DNA from: Flavobacteriales bacterium UBA7666
Lineage (GTDB): Bacteria; Bacteroidota; Bacteroidia; Flavobacteriales_D; Crocinitomicaceae
Reading direction: 5' to 3'
DNA: 64,000 nt
NCBI GenBank assembly: GCA_002483265.1
Contig: DLHO01000008.1
Coordinates: 1 to 64,000 of the forward strand
The notes under the pieces are model-generated. The model was given only the letters and a program-made list of their open reading frames with translations. It was not told the DNA's origin and did not search any database. Positions 34,795-43,251 of this stretch are shown piece by piece. A program made the position numbers and the translations under genes. Position 1 is the stretch's first letter; each line of letters begins with the position of its first letter.

Positions 34795-34802
34795 CAAATG
34801 TA
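34795..34802 (-). promoter_or_regulatory. -7 promoter box of alaS (TACATTTG)
   Basis: The minus strand reads TACATTTG 46 bases upstream of the alaS ATG. Confidence 0.5.
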
Positions 34803-34875
34803 GCTGAAATAGTTAATTTACAAGGACATTCCACTAACAATTTTGATCCCAATAGCTATCGGGACTTTCGCTATC

Positions 34876-36756
34876 TTATTCGGGTTTCGCCAAAACAGGT
34901 TTTATCAAATGAGTAAACAGGAGAATAGCACTAAATGCAGAGACCCAGATCACAATCGGATCCTGAATCCAATAGTAAAAAATACTATGTTCTGTGTGAT
35001 GAGCGATACAACTATCAGTGTATTCTCTTTTTAAAACCGATTCAAGGAATAGGAATGAAAAAGCAGGAAATAAGATTGTTACTGCGAAGCACAGATTGAA
35101 TGTAATCAGCAATAGTCTTTTGGAAACTTTTTTACCATTGTAAAAAATATAGAATAGAAAATACAGAATTGCCGAGAAAATCAATAATTGCGAGAATAGC
35201 CTGAATTCCACATTCGAATGTGTTTCATAATTTGAATCAAAGCGTCGTTCTAAAAATGCTGCGAAGAACAATATGTTGAGAATCACAAAGACACCACCAA
35301 CTGAAGCAGCAATGATCAGGTTGATCGGATTACTTATTGCAAAGAGGAAGAATATGAGTGCGAAACCCAAGGCAAAAAATATACTTATTGTAAGTCTCAC
35401 CCAGTTAATAGCAGGATCATGCGCTTCTTGTGAATTGGAAAACAAATCTTCTAATTGCTCCTTTTCAACAAAGTACAAAGGCTGTTCACGGGTATCCACA
35501 AGTTTGGCTCTGTGTGCCTCATAATTTTCCAGGTTTCCGTACCGTGAAAGATCTAGTTTGGCTTGGCTGGGATTGTTGCTGGATTCTCCTACAATTGGCA
35601 TAAAGTCCATGTTATGCTGTCTTTTCAAAACATAGTCGAGAATTTCTTTTGTATTGATGGAGTGATTGATTTTATGACGGATCAGCAAGCTTCGGTACTT
35701 TTCCAGAAGTTGAAGAAGATCATCCTTTGTACTTGCATCTAGAAAAGCATTAAAGGATTTATTTGCTTCGAGAGAGATCTTTGATTCACCATCGTAATAA
35801 TCGTCGTAATAAATTGTTCTGTAAGAATTCCTTCTGGAAGCGTATTCGTCAAAAATGTTTTTGTATTGAGGGTATTCAAAGTAGATTAGGGAGACATCTC
35901 TTTTTGAAAAATTCCGAAGATCGTTTAAACCGTTCGGACATAATTGTTTCAGTTTTTTTGCGTCAATCAAATAAATTGCGTCGTCCGAATCAGAGCAGCG
36001 TGAAGGGAAGCTAATCCTATTGGTAACCAGAAACTGAACGAGTTGGCCTTCAATCGTATCATTATTCTCCGGGTGAAGGGAAGGTTCATAAATTGCTAAT
36101 CCTCTTTCTGCCAGGGAACCGTCTTTTTTGTAAGCTGTTGCGAACCCTTTTCTATCTTTGATTGTCTCTGATTTTATGGAATCTTTGCAGAATATAGTGG
36201 GCAGGTCATTCCAAATCGAATCGTTATAATCAAAAGTTATTTCTTCTACATCCGGATGATGAACGCCAATATAGGTGCCATAACGAAAACTGTTGTCGAA
36301 TAAAAATGCATCCGCAAAATTGATGGTCTCAATGTGATTTTTTAATTCCTCAACAGGAGCAAGTTTCCTGATCTTGGCGCGAACACCCCAGTTGAAAGTA
36401 GTTAAGGGCCAGGTTAAACTCCAGAAGATAATCATGAAGGAGCAAAGCAGGCGTGTGAAGTAAAATCGTTGTAATGGATAGAGATTCTTCACCGCACTTT
36501 TCCGATAAAAAGTAAGTGCCCAGATGATGATAAAAATAGCATTGATGATAAACAAACACAGCATGGCATTTGATTTCTCGAAATAGCGACTTTCCGGAAA
36601 GCGATTTACATAGTACTCATTGGTGAAAGTGAATCCCCACAAATAGAAAAGCCCGCTCAGTACGACTGAAAAAAAGATGGCGTATAAGAGCTTCGTATGC
36701 CAAAGCAAAGGGAATTTTTCCAGTAAAAAAATATCGAGTTTCTTAAGAAAATTCAT
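34876..36756 (-). CDS. Large membrane protein paired with an ABC ATPase, unknown function
   Basis: The 626-residue protein has three hydrophobic segments near the N-terminus (about residues 25-45, 66-84, 100-122), a long soluble region (about 125-455) rich in charged and aromatic residues, then about five helices to the C-terminus. I recognise no family. It starts two bases after the stop of an ABC ATPase gene, so it is probably its membrane partner. The layout, soluble domain between helices, recalls ABC-2 exporters and MacB-like mechanotransmission proteins, but no motif of either is visible. Confidence 0.75.
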   Translation of the reverse strand: MNFLKKLDIFLLEKFPLLWHTKLLYAIFFSVVLSGLFYLWGFTFTNEYYVNRFPESRYFEKSNAMLCLFIINAIFIIIWALTFYRKSAVKNLYPLQRFYFTRLLCSFMIIFWSLTWPLTTFNWGVRAKIRKLAPVEELKNHIETINFADAFLFDNSFRYGTYIGVHHPDVEEITFDYNDSIWNDLPTIFCKDSIKSETIKDRKGFATAYKKDGSLAERGLAIYEPSLHPENNDTIEGQLVQFLVTNRISFPSRCSDSDDAIYLIDAKKLKQLCPNGLNDLRNFSKRDVSLIYFEYPQYKNIFDEYASRRNSYRTIYYDDYYDGESKISLEANKSFNAFLDASTKDDLLQLLEKYRSLLIRHKINHSINTKEILDYVLKRQHNMDFMPIVGESSNNPSQAKLDLSRYGNLENYEAHRAKLVDTREQPLYFVEKEQLEDLFSNSQEAHDPAINWVRLTISIFFALGFALIFFLFAISNPINLIIAASVGGVFVILNILFFAAFLERRFDSNYETHSNVEFRLFSQLLIFSAILYFLFYIFYNGKKVSKRLLLITFNLCFAVTILFPAFSFLFLESVLKREYTDSCIAHHTEHSIFYYWIQDPIVIWVSAFSAILLFTHLIKPVLAKPE

Positions 36757-36758
36757 AG

Positions 36759-37931
36759 TTAGGTGTTTTGAATGAAGAATCGTCTGGATGATTTAGAGAT
36801 GTCGCGGATATACGTTATCTGGATCTGAGAATCGATGAGTTTTTGCAACACTTCATTCATGCAGGATTTTTTAGAAATATGCACAATGAAGATTCCGCCG
36901 TTAAACTGAAGCTGTTCAACAGGAAAGTCTTTAATTATGTCTGAAAGGACTTCTTTTGAAATCTGAAGATCCATTTCTAAAATGGTTTTCTCCACTTCAT
37001 CCGTTGAACTTTCTTCTTCTTTGGATTGATTGATGTAGACAGGACTTCCTTTTTTCAGGAAGATGACTTTGTCTGCTACTTTTTCTACTTCAAAAAGTTG
37101 CTGTGAGCTTAAGATGATTCCAAGCGGATTGGACAAACTGGCAGCCATTAATTTTAAGTCTTCCAGAATCAACTGCTGAGCCAGAACATCTAAGTTCGCT
37201 AATGGTTCATCCAATAGCAGCAACTTGGGCTTTCGAAGGAAAGTCCTTGCCAGCTCAAAACGCATTTTATATCCCGAGGATAATTCACTCCACTTGTAAT
37301 CACGGAAAGACCACAAACCGAAACGGATAATGTACATCAATACCAGTAATTCATTTTCTTCGCCGAAAATACCGTATTGACTTGCGGTAAACTTCAGGTT
37401 GCTTTTCAAAGATCCGTGCCATTTCGGAGTACGCTGCGGAATATATGCCAGATGAGAACGCTGATTGTATAATTTCAGTTGTTCCAGATCATCCGAAAAA
37501 CGGATCGTACCCTCATCAAAACCCAGATCTTTGGCAATTACCCGAAGCAGAGAGGTTTTTCCGTTTCCATTTTCACCAACCAATCCCCAGATTTCACCTG
37601 AATTGATTTGGATATTCATCGGTCCTATCTGAAAGTTACTTCTGCTATACTTTTTACTCAAATCAGTAATCGTAGCGAGTGCTTCGGTTTCATTATTCTG
37701 AACCGGATTTAGTTGCTCCAACTCCTGAAGTAAAATCAGTGATTTTTGAACAAATTGCGCGCGTTCATCCGGATTTTCTTCTTTCCAGGAAACCAGTTCA
37801 ATTGTTTTTTTAAAGAAATCGGTATTTGCTGTGTCAAGAACACAATCTACAAGATTTCGAAATCCCAAATCAACGTCCGAGTTGTTGAAATGATTTTTGG
37901 TTTGGTTTATTTTAGATTGAAATTGAGTCAT
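36759..37931 (-). CDS. ABC ATPase with N-terminal extension and no switch histidine
   Basis: The 390-residue protein has an unrecognised N-terminal part of about 90 residues, then an ABC ATPase domain: Walker A GENGNGKT (119-126), Q-loop IPQRTPKW, signature LSSGY (217-221) and Walker B LLLLDEPLANLD (D241). The H-loop position reads ILSSQ (Gln277) where ILSTH is usual. The C-terminal about 90 residues are extra. It lies between an AarF-like kinase gene (three bases upstream) and a membrane protein gene (two bases downstream) and should be co-transcribed with both. Substrate unknown. Confidence 0.87.
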   Translation of the reverse strand: MTQFQSKINQTKNHFNNSDVDLGFRNLVDCVLDTANTDFFKKTIELVSWKEENPDERAQFVQKSLILLQELEQLNPVQNNETEALATITDLSKKYSRSNFQIGPMNIQINSGEIWGLVGENGNGKTSLLRVIAKDLGFDEGTIRFSDDLEQLKLYNQRSHLAYIPQRTPKWHGSLKSNLKFTASQYGIFGEENELLVLMYIIRFGLWSFRDYKWSELSSGYKMRFELARTFLRKPKLLLLDEPLANLDVLAQQLILEDLKLMAASLSNPLGIILSSQQLFEVEKVADKVIFLKKGSPVYINQSKEEESSTDEVEKTILEMDLQISKEVLSDIIKDFPVEQLQFNGGIFIVHISKKSCMNEVLQKLIDSQIQITYIRDISKSSRRFFIQNT

Positions 37932-37934
37932 GGT

Positions 37935-39623
37935 TTATTTGGCTCGAAACATTAAACGTAATACAACAAAAACGGATACAATGACAGTTGTTACAAAGAA
38001 AACATCTGGGAAATTGCCAAAAGCAGATCGCATGAATGGTTCTCCTTTGGAATTATAGATCACTGTTTTCACATTGAAAATTTTCAAAAGAGTCGCACAG
38101 ATCAATAACATACCAAGTAACATAATAGATCCGAAACGATAAATATGTCTTCTGATTTCGGTATTTCCAATGGTATTTCCTTCTTCGCCTAGTTTAATGT
38201 TGTGACGAAGTCCTTCGTGTTTGAAACTGGTTACAATGGCTTTGATGTCTTTCGGAAGTGTTTCAATCAGATAAAGATAGTCTTCTGCCGAGGTGAGGAT
38301 TTTAGATTTGATGTTTTTCCATCCAAAACGCTCTTTGATCTTATCTGTTGCATACGGTTTCACCATCGCAATCATGTCTAATTTTACATGAAGTGATTCT
38401 GCTACTTTCTGAATCGTAACGAGGGTTTTTAAAAGCATGTATAAGCTACTGGGAATCGTAATTCCATACTTCATCAATAATTTGAAGGTATCTGTAAACA
38501 AGCCGGAAATATCGACATCGTCATAGGAATAGTAAGCGTATTTCAGAGTCAATTCCTTGATCTCAAACTCCAGACTTTCCATGTCTCGGAAGTTTTCCAC
38601 CTCTGTTAATTTCAAAAGTGCTTTGGCAATTTTATGCGGATTGTTATCAGAAAATCCAACCAGGAAATCGATCAAACCATCAATTTGTTTAGGCTTCAAA
38701 TTCGCGCACATTCCAAAATCAATCAGAACCAATTGATTGTCCCCACGAATAAACATATTACCCGAATGTGGGTCAGCATGAAAGAAACCATGTTTCAGAA
38801 TCATGGTCAAAATAATATTCACCCCGTTTTCAGCTATGGTTCTCGGATCATATCCTTTTTCAACCAGATTGGCTAAATTGTCGGGAGCTTCTCCTTCAAC
38901 ATACTCCATGATCAATAATTTCGACGTGGAATATTTGCTGTAAACTTTTGGTACGTAAACGCGGCTGTCTCCTTTAAACATGTGTGTAAAGCGCATCATG
39001 TTTGAAAGTTCATTCATGAAGTCAAGTTCTTTCAACATGATATCACCAAAATCCTCTATGAATCGAATCAAATTGAAATTACTGATCTCAGGATATTGAT
39101 CCTGAATTTTTCGGGCAAAAATTTGAAGGAGCTTGATGTCCAAACGGATCTTGTTCCGGATATTCGGGCGCTGAACTTTTAATACTACTCTTTGACCGGT
39201 ATGAAGTCTTGCCAGATAAACCTGTGCAATAGAAGCTGATGCAATGTGTTCTTCATTGAACTCAGAAAAAACCGTATCAATAGAAGCTCCAATCTCATTC
39301 TGAATGATCTGAATTGCAATATCATCGGGCATTGGTCGGGCAGAGGATTGTAGTTTTTTCAATTCCATTCGCAACCCTTCAGAAGCGATGTCCGGTCTGT
39401 CAGCTACGATTTGTCCGAATTTGATAAATGTGGGTCCGAGATCTTCAATAATTAAGCGCAATCTTTCAGAACGTGTCTTGCGATTCTTTCCTCTCGGATC
39501 AAAAATTACACGCAAAGGACCAGTTGTGAGCCAATTTGCAACATAATGTCCGGCAATGATTCGAATGATCGACAGTAATCTAAAAAAATTCTTAAGGTTT
39601 GAACTAAAGCGAAAAATCCACAT
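37935..39623 (-). CDS. AarF/UbiB/ABC1 family atypical kinase
   Basis: The 562-residue protein has the UbiB-family kinase-like fold: KxGQ motif in GPTFIKFGQIVADRPDI, the Ala/Ser loop with ASASIAQVYLARL, VVLKVQRP with the ATP-site Lys, HADPHSGNMF and LVLIDFGM with the metal-binding Asp. Two predicted C-terminal helices (RFGSIMLLGMLLICATLLK; FVTTVIVSVFVVLRLMF) anchor it in the membrane. UbiB proteins support quinone synthesis or lipid distribution; here, without ubiquinone, it may serve menaquinone or lipid homeostasis. First gene of a tight run with the ABC ATPase. Confidence 0.92.
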   Translation of the reverse strand: MWIFRFSSNLKNFFRLLSIIRIIAGHYVANWLTTGPLRVIFDPRGKNRKTRSERLRLIIEDLGPTFIKFGQIVADRPDIASEGLRMELKKLQSSARPMPDDIAIQIIQNEIGASIDTVFSEFNEEHIASASIAQVYLARLHTGQRVVLKVQRPNIRNKIRLDIKLLQIFARKIQDQYPEISNFNLIRFIEDFGDIMLKELDFMNELSNMMRFTHMFKGDSRVYVPKVYSKYSTSKLLIMEYVEGEAPDNLANLVEKGYDPRTIAENGVNIILTMILKHGFFHADPHSGNMFIRGDNQLVLIDFGMCANLKPKQIDGLIDFLVGFSDNNPHKIAKALLKLTEVENFRDMESLEFEIKELTLKYAYYSYDDVDISGLFTDTFKLLMKYGITIPSSLYMLLKTLVTIQKVAESLHVKLDMIAMVKPYATDKIKERFGWKNIKSKILTSAEDYLYLIETLPKDIKAIVTSFKHEGLRHNIKLGEEGNTIGNTEIRRHIYRFGSIMLLGMLLICATLLKIFNVKTVIYNSKGEPFMRSAFGNFPDVFFVTTVIVSVFVVLRLMFRAK

Positions 39624-39770
39624 AGAGGAACGTTATTTATATCAAATGTAACTTAAAGTTTAGTATGGAGAATAAGGTAAGTTAAATTCGGAACAAATAT
39701 GGAGGATTTTAGCATTCATTCACATTTTTTCTATCTTTAGCAACTTGAAAACTGAAAACTATTAGATACA

Positions 39771-41309
39771 ATGGGTAAAAATATATGGCGAGTAAAGCCA
39801 ATGAGTGCCTTTGAGGCAGACATGAAGAAAAATGAGTTGAAACGCGTTTTAACAAAATGGGGATTAACTTCTTTGGGAATTGGGGCAATTATCGGTGGAG
39901 GTATTTTTACTTTGACTGGAATTGCTGCTCACAATCATGCGGGACCAGCTTTGGCAATTGCTTTTGCGATTGCGGGTGTTGGTTGTTTGTTTGCTTCCTT
40001 GTGTTATGCTGAGTTTGCTTCTGTTTTACCGGTTGAGGGAAGTGCTTATGCCTATTCTTATGGAACAATGGGTGAGGTTTTTGCCTGGATCATTGGTTGG
40101 AATTTGATTTTGGAATACATGATGGGGGCTACAACTGTTGCGGTTGCCTGGAGTGGTTACTTTGAAAAGCTCCTCCATCAATGCGGAATCCATCCCCCCA
40201 TGTGGCTCATGAATGATCCTGTTACTGCAGCGCAAAAAGCACACGATGCAGGAATTGCAGAGCCTTCTTTTGCATTCAATTTACCAGCATTCTTAATTAC
40301 TTGGGTTGTAACATCCATTTTGGTAAAAGGAATTAAAGAAGCAGCAAAAACAAATAACCTGATTGTAATCTTGAAATTAGCGGTTGTTTTATTCGTGATT
40401 TTTGTCGGTTTCTTCTTTATTGATACTGCGAATTACACACCATTCGTTCCTAAAGCTGAAGTCATTGACGGTGTTTCTCATTATGGTTGGGGATTTGGTG
40501 GAGTATTGACTGCTGCAAGTATTGTATTCTTTGCATATATTGGTTTTGATGCTGTTTCCACCCAATCAGGCGAAGCAATCAATCCGAAAAAAGATGTTCC
40601 TTTTGCAATCATTGCTTCCTTAATCATTTGTACTGTTTTGTATATCGCTGTTTCTCTGGTATTGACAGGGATGGTTGGGTTTAAGGACTTGGATATCAAA
40701 GCTCCTGTTGCTTCGGCTTTTGAGGGAATTGGAATGCCTTGGGCTACTGTCCTCATAACAATTGCTGCTGTAGCCGGATTAACTTCCGTAATGTTAGTAA
40801 TGATGTTGGGTCAAACACGTGTTTTCTTAGGAATGGCGAAAGATGGTTTATTACCATTCAAAATCTTTGGAGTAGTTCATAAGAAATTCAAAACACCTTA
40901 CAGAAGTACTTTAATCGTTGGTTTAATTATCTCCATTGTTGCGTCTTTAACTCCAATTGATAAAGTTGCTGAAATGTGTAGTATGGGAACGTTATTAGCT
41001 TTCTCTATGATTTCAGTTGCCGTATTGATCTTAAGAATCAAACAACCAGATTTGCCAAGACCATTTAAAACACCTTTCTTACCGGTTGTTTCGGTTTTAG
41101 GAACCTTATTCAATGTGGGGCTGATGTTTTTCGTGAAACCTGAAACGTGGGTCGCATTTTTAATCTGGACAGCTCTAGGTTTCTTAGTGTATTTCGTTTA
41201 CAGTAGAAGACATAGTAAAGTCAATCAATACAATTTCGAACAATCATTAGGTGGACACGATGCTATTGTAAATGTTTCGGAGAATCTGAATGACGACGAC
41301 GATAAATAG
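39771..41309 (+). CDS. APC family amino-acid permease (cationic amino acid transporter type)
   Basis: The 512-residue protein has about 12-14 helices and the APC superfamily signature LGIGAIIGGGIFTLTG in the first helix. PAHNHAGPALAIAF-like and FASLCYAEFASVLPVEGSAY segments match the CAT (cationic amino-acid transporter) branch. It probably brings in amino acids with protons or sodium. It is followed by a Rho-independent terminator and then a second APC permease of a different subgroup. Confidence 0.92.
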   Translation: MGKNIWRVKPMSAFEADMKKNELKRVLTKWGLTSLGIGAIIGGGIFTLTGIAAHNHAGPALAIAFAIAGVGCLFASLCYAEFASVLPVEGSAYAYSYGTMGEVFAWIIGWNLILEYMMGATTVAVAWSGYFEKLLHQCGIHPPMWLMNDPVTAAQKAHDAGIAEPSFAFNLPAFLITWVVTSILVKGIKEAAKTNNLIVILKLAVVLFVIFVGFFFIDTANYTPFVPKAEVIDGVSHYGWGFGGVLTAASIVFFAYIGFDAVSTQSGEAINPKKDVPFAIIASLIICTVLYIAVSLVLTGMVGFKDLDIKAPVASAFEGIGMPWATVLITIAAVAGLTSVMLVMMLGQTRVFLGMAKDGLLPFKIFGVVHKKFKTPYRSTLIVGLIISIVASLTPIDKVAEMCSMGTLLAFSMISVAVLILRIKQPDLPRPFKTPFLPVVSVLGTLFNVGLMFFVKPETWVAFLIWTALGFLVYFVYSRRHSKVNQYNFEQSLGGHDAIVNVSENLNDDDDK

Positions 41310-41330
41310 ATAAAACGCTTTTAAATATTA

Positions 41331-41360
41331 GTCCTGCTTTAAATAGAGCAGGACTTTTTT
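41331..41360 (+). terminator. Rho-independent terminator between the two permease genes
   Basis: Arms GTCCTGCT (41331-41338) and AGCAGGAC (41347-41354) form a perfect 8-bp stem with an eight-base loop, followed by six T. It lies ten bases before the second permease start, so read-through would be needed for joint expression. Confidence 0.85.
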
Positions 41361-41370
41361 ATTACTACAA

Positions 41371-42849
41371 ATGGAAGAAAACAATACTAAAAAATCACTG
41401 GGTCTTTTGGATGCTACTTTCCTGGTGGCAGGAAGTATGATCGGTTCCGGAATATTCATTGTTTCCTCAGAAATGTCACGCGATCTGGGAAGTTCCGGAT
41501 GGTTATTGTTCACTTGGTTACTTACCGGCGTTATTACCCTTTTCGGTGCTTTGAGTTACGGTGAATTAGCTGCCATGTTTCCAAAAGCAGGTGGACAGTT
41601 TGTTTACATTCGTGAGGCTTGGGGGAAATTACCTTCATTTCTCTATGGCTGGACAACCTTTGCCGTAATACAAACCGGAGTAATTGCTGCTGTTGGAGTT
41701 GCTTTCGGGAAATTTGCCGGGGTTTTCTTTCCTGTTTTAGTCGATGAAACTATTTTCGAGTACGGGGCGGTAAAGATAAACGGTGCCAACTTTGTTGGAG
41801 TAGGAACCATTCTCATCCTGACAATCATAAACGTGCGTGGAATCAATTACGGAAAGATCATTCAGGCCATTTTTACCAGTTCCAAATTGATCGCATTGGC
41901 TGTTCTAATTGTTGCAGGGATTATTGTAGGAGTTTCTTCCGGATTTTTTGACGAGAATTTCCACAATATGTGGGAAGCAACTTCCACAAAGAAAGCAGCA
42001 GACGGTTCCTGGCTGGATGCAGTTCCTCTATCAACTGTCGGATTAATGATCGTACTTTCAACAACCATTATCAATTCCTTGTTTTCTTCTGATGCATGGA
42101 ATAATGTGACCTTTATTGCCGGAGATATCCGCAATCCGGAAAAGAACCTGCCGCGCGCTTTATTCTTAGGAACATTCATCGTGACGATTTTGTATATCCT
42201 TGCAAATGTTGCTTATTTGGGCTTACTTCCGCTTCATGGAACTCCGTTCGAAGGAGATTTTGTATATACCAAAGAAGCGGTGCAATCCACCGGAATTCAA
42301 TTTGCCAGTTCGGATAGAGTAGGAACTTCGGCAGCGTATATGTTATTTGGAAATGTCGCAAATCTGTTGATGGCGATATTGATTATGATTTCGACTTTCG
42401 GTTGTAATAATGGCTTGATCATGGCAGGTTCACGCTTGTTTTATGCGATGTCTAAAGACGGATTATTCTTCAAAAAGGCGAGTAAGCTAAATAGTGTTGG
42501 CGTTCCTGCATGGGCCATGTGGATTCAAAGTCTGTGGGCAATTGCTTTGTGCTTTTCCGGATCGTATGGAATTCTGATCAAGTTCGCGACTTTTGGTTCA
42601 ATGGTTTTCTATATCGTAACAATCTTAGGCTTGTTCAAGTTGAGAAGAACCATGCCAGATGCTCACAGACCTTACAAAGCTTTCGGTTATCCGGTAATTC
42701 CGTTTTTATATTTGGTATTCGCTGCTGTGATCTGTGTTTCTTTGACCGTTTTTACTTTCTGGGATACCTTTGGAAGTATTTTGTTGATCCTTGCCGGAAT
42801 TCCAATTTATTATTTGGCATTCAAGAAGAAAGAACAGGTAAATAATTGA
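41371..42849 (+). CDS. APC family amino-acid permease (SteT/LAT-like)
   Basis: The 492-residue protein has about 12 helices and the APC motif FLVAGSMIGSGIFIVSSEM in helix 1, then FGALSYGELAAMFPKAGGQF, typical of the L-type/SteT exchanger branch. It likely exchanges neutral amino acids. It shares only the superfamily core with the preceding permease, so the two are not a recent duplication. Its start is ten bases after a terminator hairpin. Confidence 0.91.
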   Translation: MEENNTKKSLGLLDATFLVAGSMIGSGIFIVSSEMSRDLGSSGWLLFTWLLTGVITLFGALSYGELAAMFPKAGGQFVYIREAWGKLPSFLYGWTTFAVIQTGVIAAVGVAFGKFAGVFFPVLVDETIFEYGAVKINGANFVGVGTILILTIINVRGINYGKIIQAIFTSSKLIALAVLIVAGIIVGVSSGFFDENFHNMWEATSTKKAADGSWLDAVPLSTVGLMIVLSTTIINSLFSSDAWNNVTFIAGDIRNPEKNLPRALFLGTFIVTILYILANVAYLGLLPLHGTPFEGDFVYTKEAVQSTGIQFASSDRVGTSAAYMLFGNVANLLMAILIMISTFGCNNGLIMAGSRLFYAMSKDGLFFKKASKLNSVGVPAWAMWIQSLWAIALCFSGSYGILIKFATFGSMVFYIVTILGLFKLRRTMPDAHRPYKAFGYPVIPFLYLVFAAVICVSLTVFTFWDTFGSILLILAGIPIYYLAFKKKEQVNN

Positions 42850-42930
42850 TTCCTTCAAACGATCTCTACCGTAGGTGGAGATTGTTTATGAATATTAAAA
42901 CCTTTGCGCAATCTGCGTAATGCGCCAACG

Positions 42931-42971
42931 CTGATCGCATGTCGACAATAGCTTTAGCGATGGCACAAGCT
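42931..42971. repeat. Left copy of a 41-bp perfect inverted repeat flanking dnaK
   Basis: The 41 bases match 45319-45359 exactly in reverse orientation (begins CTGATCGCATGTCGACAATA). Similarity extends imperfectly a few bases on both sides. The rest of the gap 42850-43197 has no gene; it holds AT-rich sequence and TGACA-type words leading into the dnaK promoter. Confidence 0.85.
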
Positions 42972-43160
42972 AAGACGTAAGCTTTCTGCGGGAAACAAAA
43001 AGAGCTCTACCACAGGCAGGGATCTAAGGTCCTGTAGAAAATCTGAATGCGTTATGATGGATATAATAAGTATTCAATGACATTACTATGACAAAATGAC
43101 ATAACGAGTTGTCCCAATTTGCCAATTCCGTCAGTTTTTCTTCATCCTAAAGTTCAAATG

Positions 43161-43214
43161 CTGACATTTTTGACAGGAAATGAATTGAATTTGTGACTGG
43201 CATAACCTTTGACT
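43161..43214 (+). promoter_or_regulatory. dnaK promoter region: TGACAG words and a -24/-12-like element
   Basis: CTGACA (43161-43166) and TGACAG (43171-43176) precede TGGCA-N6-TTGACT at 43198-43214, the same element and spacing as upstream of grpE. The predicted transcript start lies near 43223, downstream of the in-frame ATG at 43216, so translation should begin at ATG 43252. Confidence 0.5.
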
Positions 43215-43251
43215 TATGGAAGGAAATTCGAAAAACGAAAAAATAAATAAA

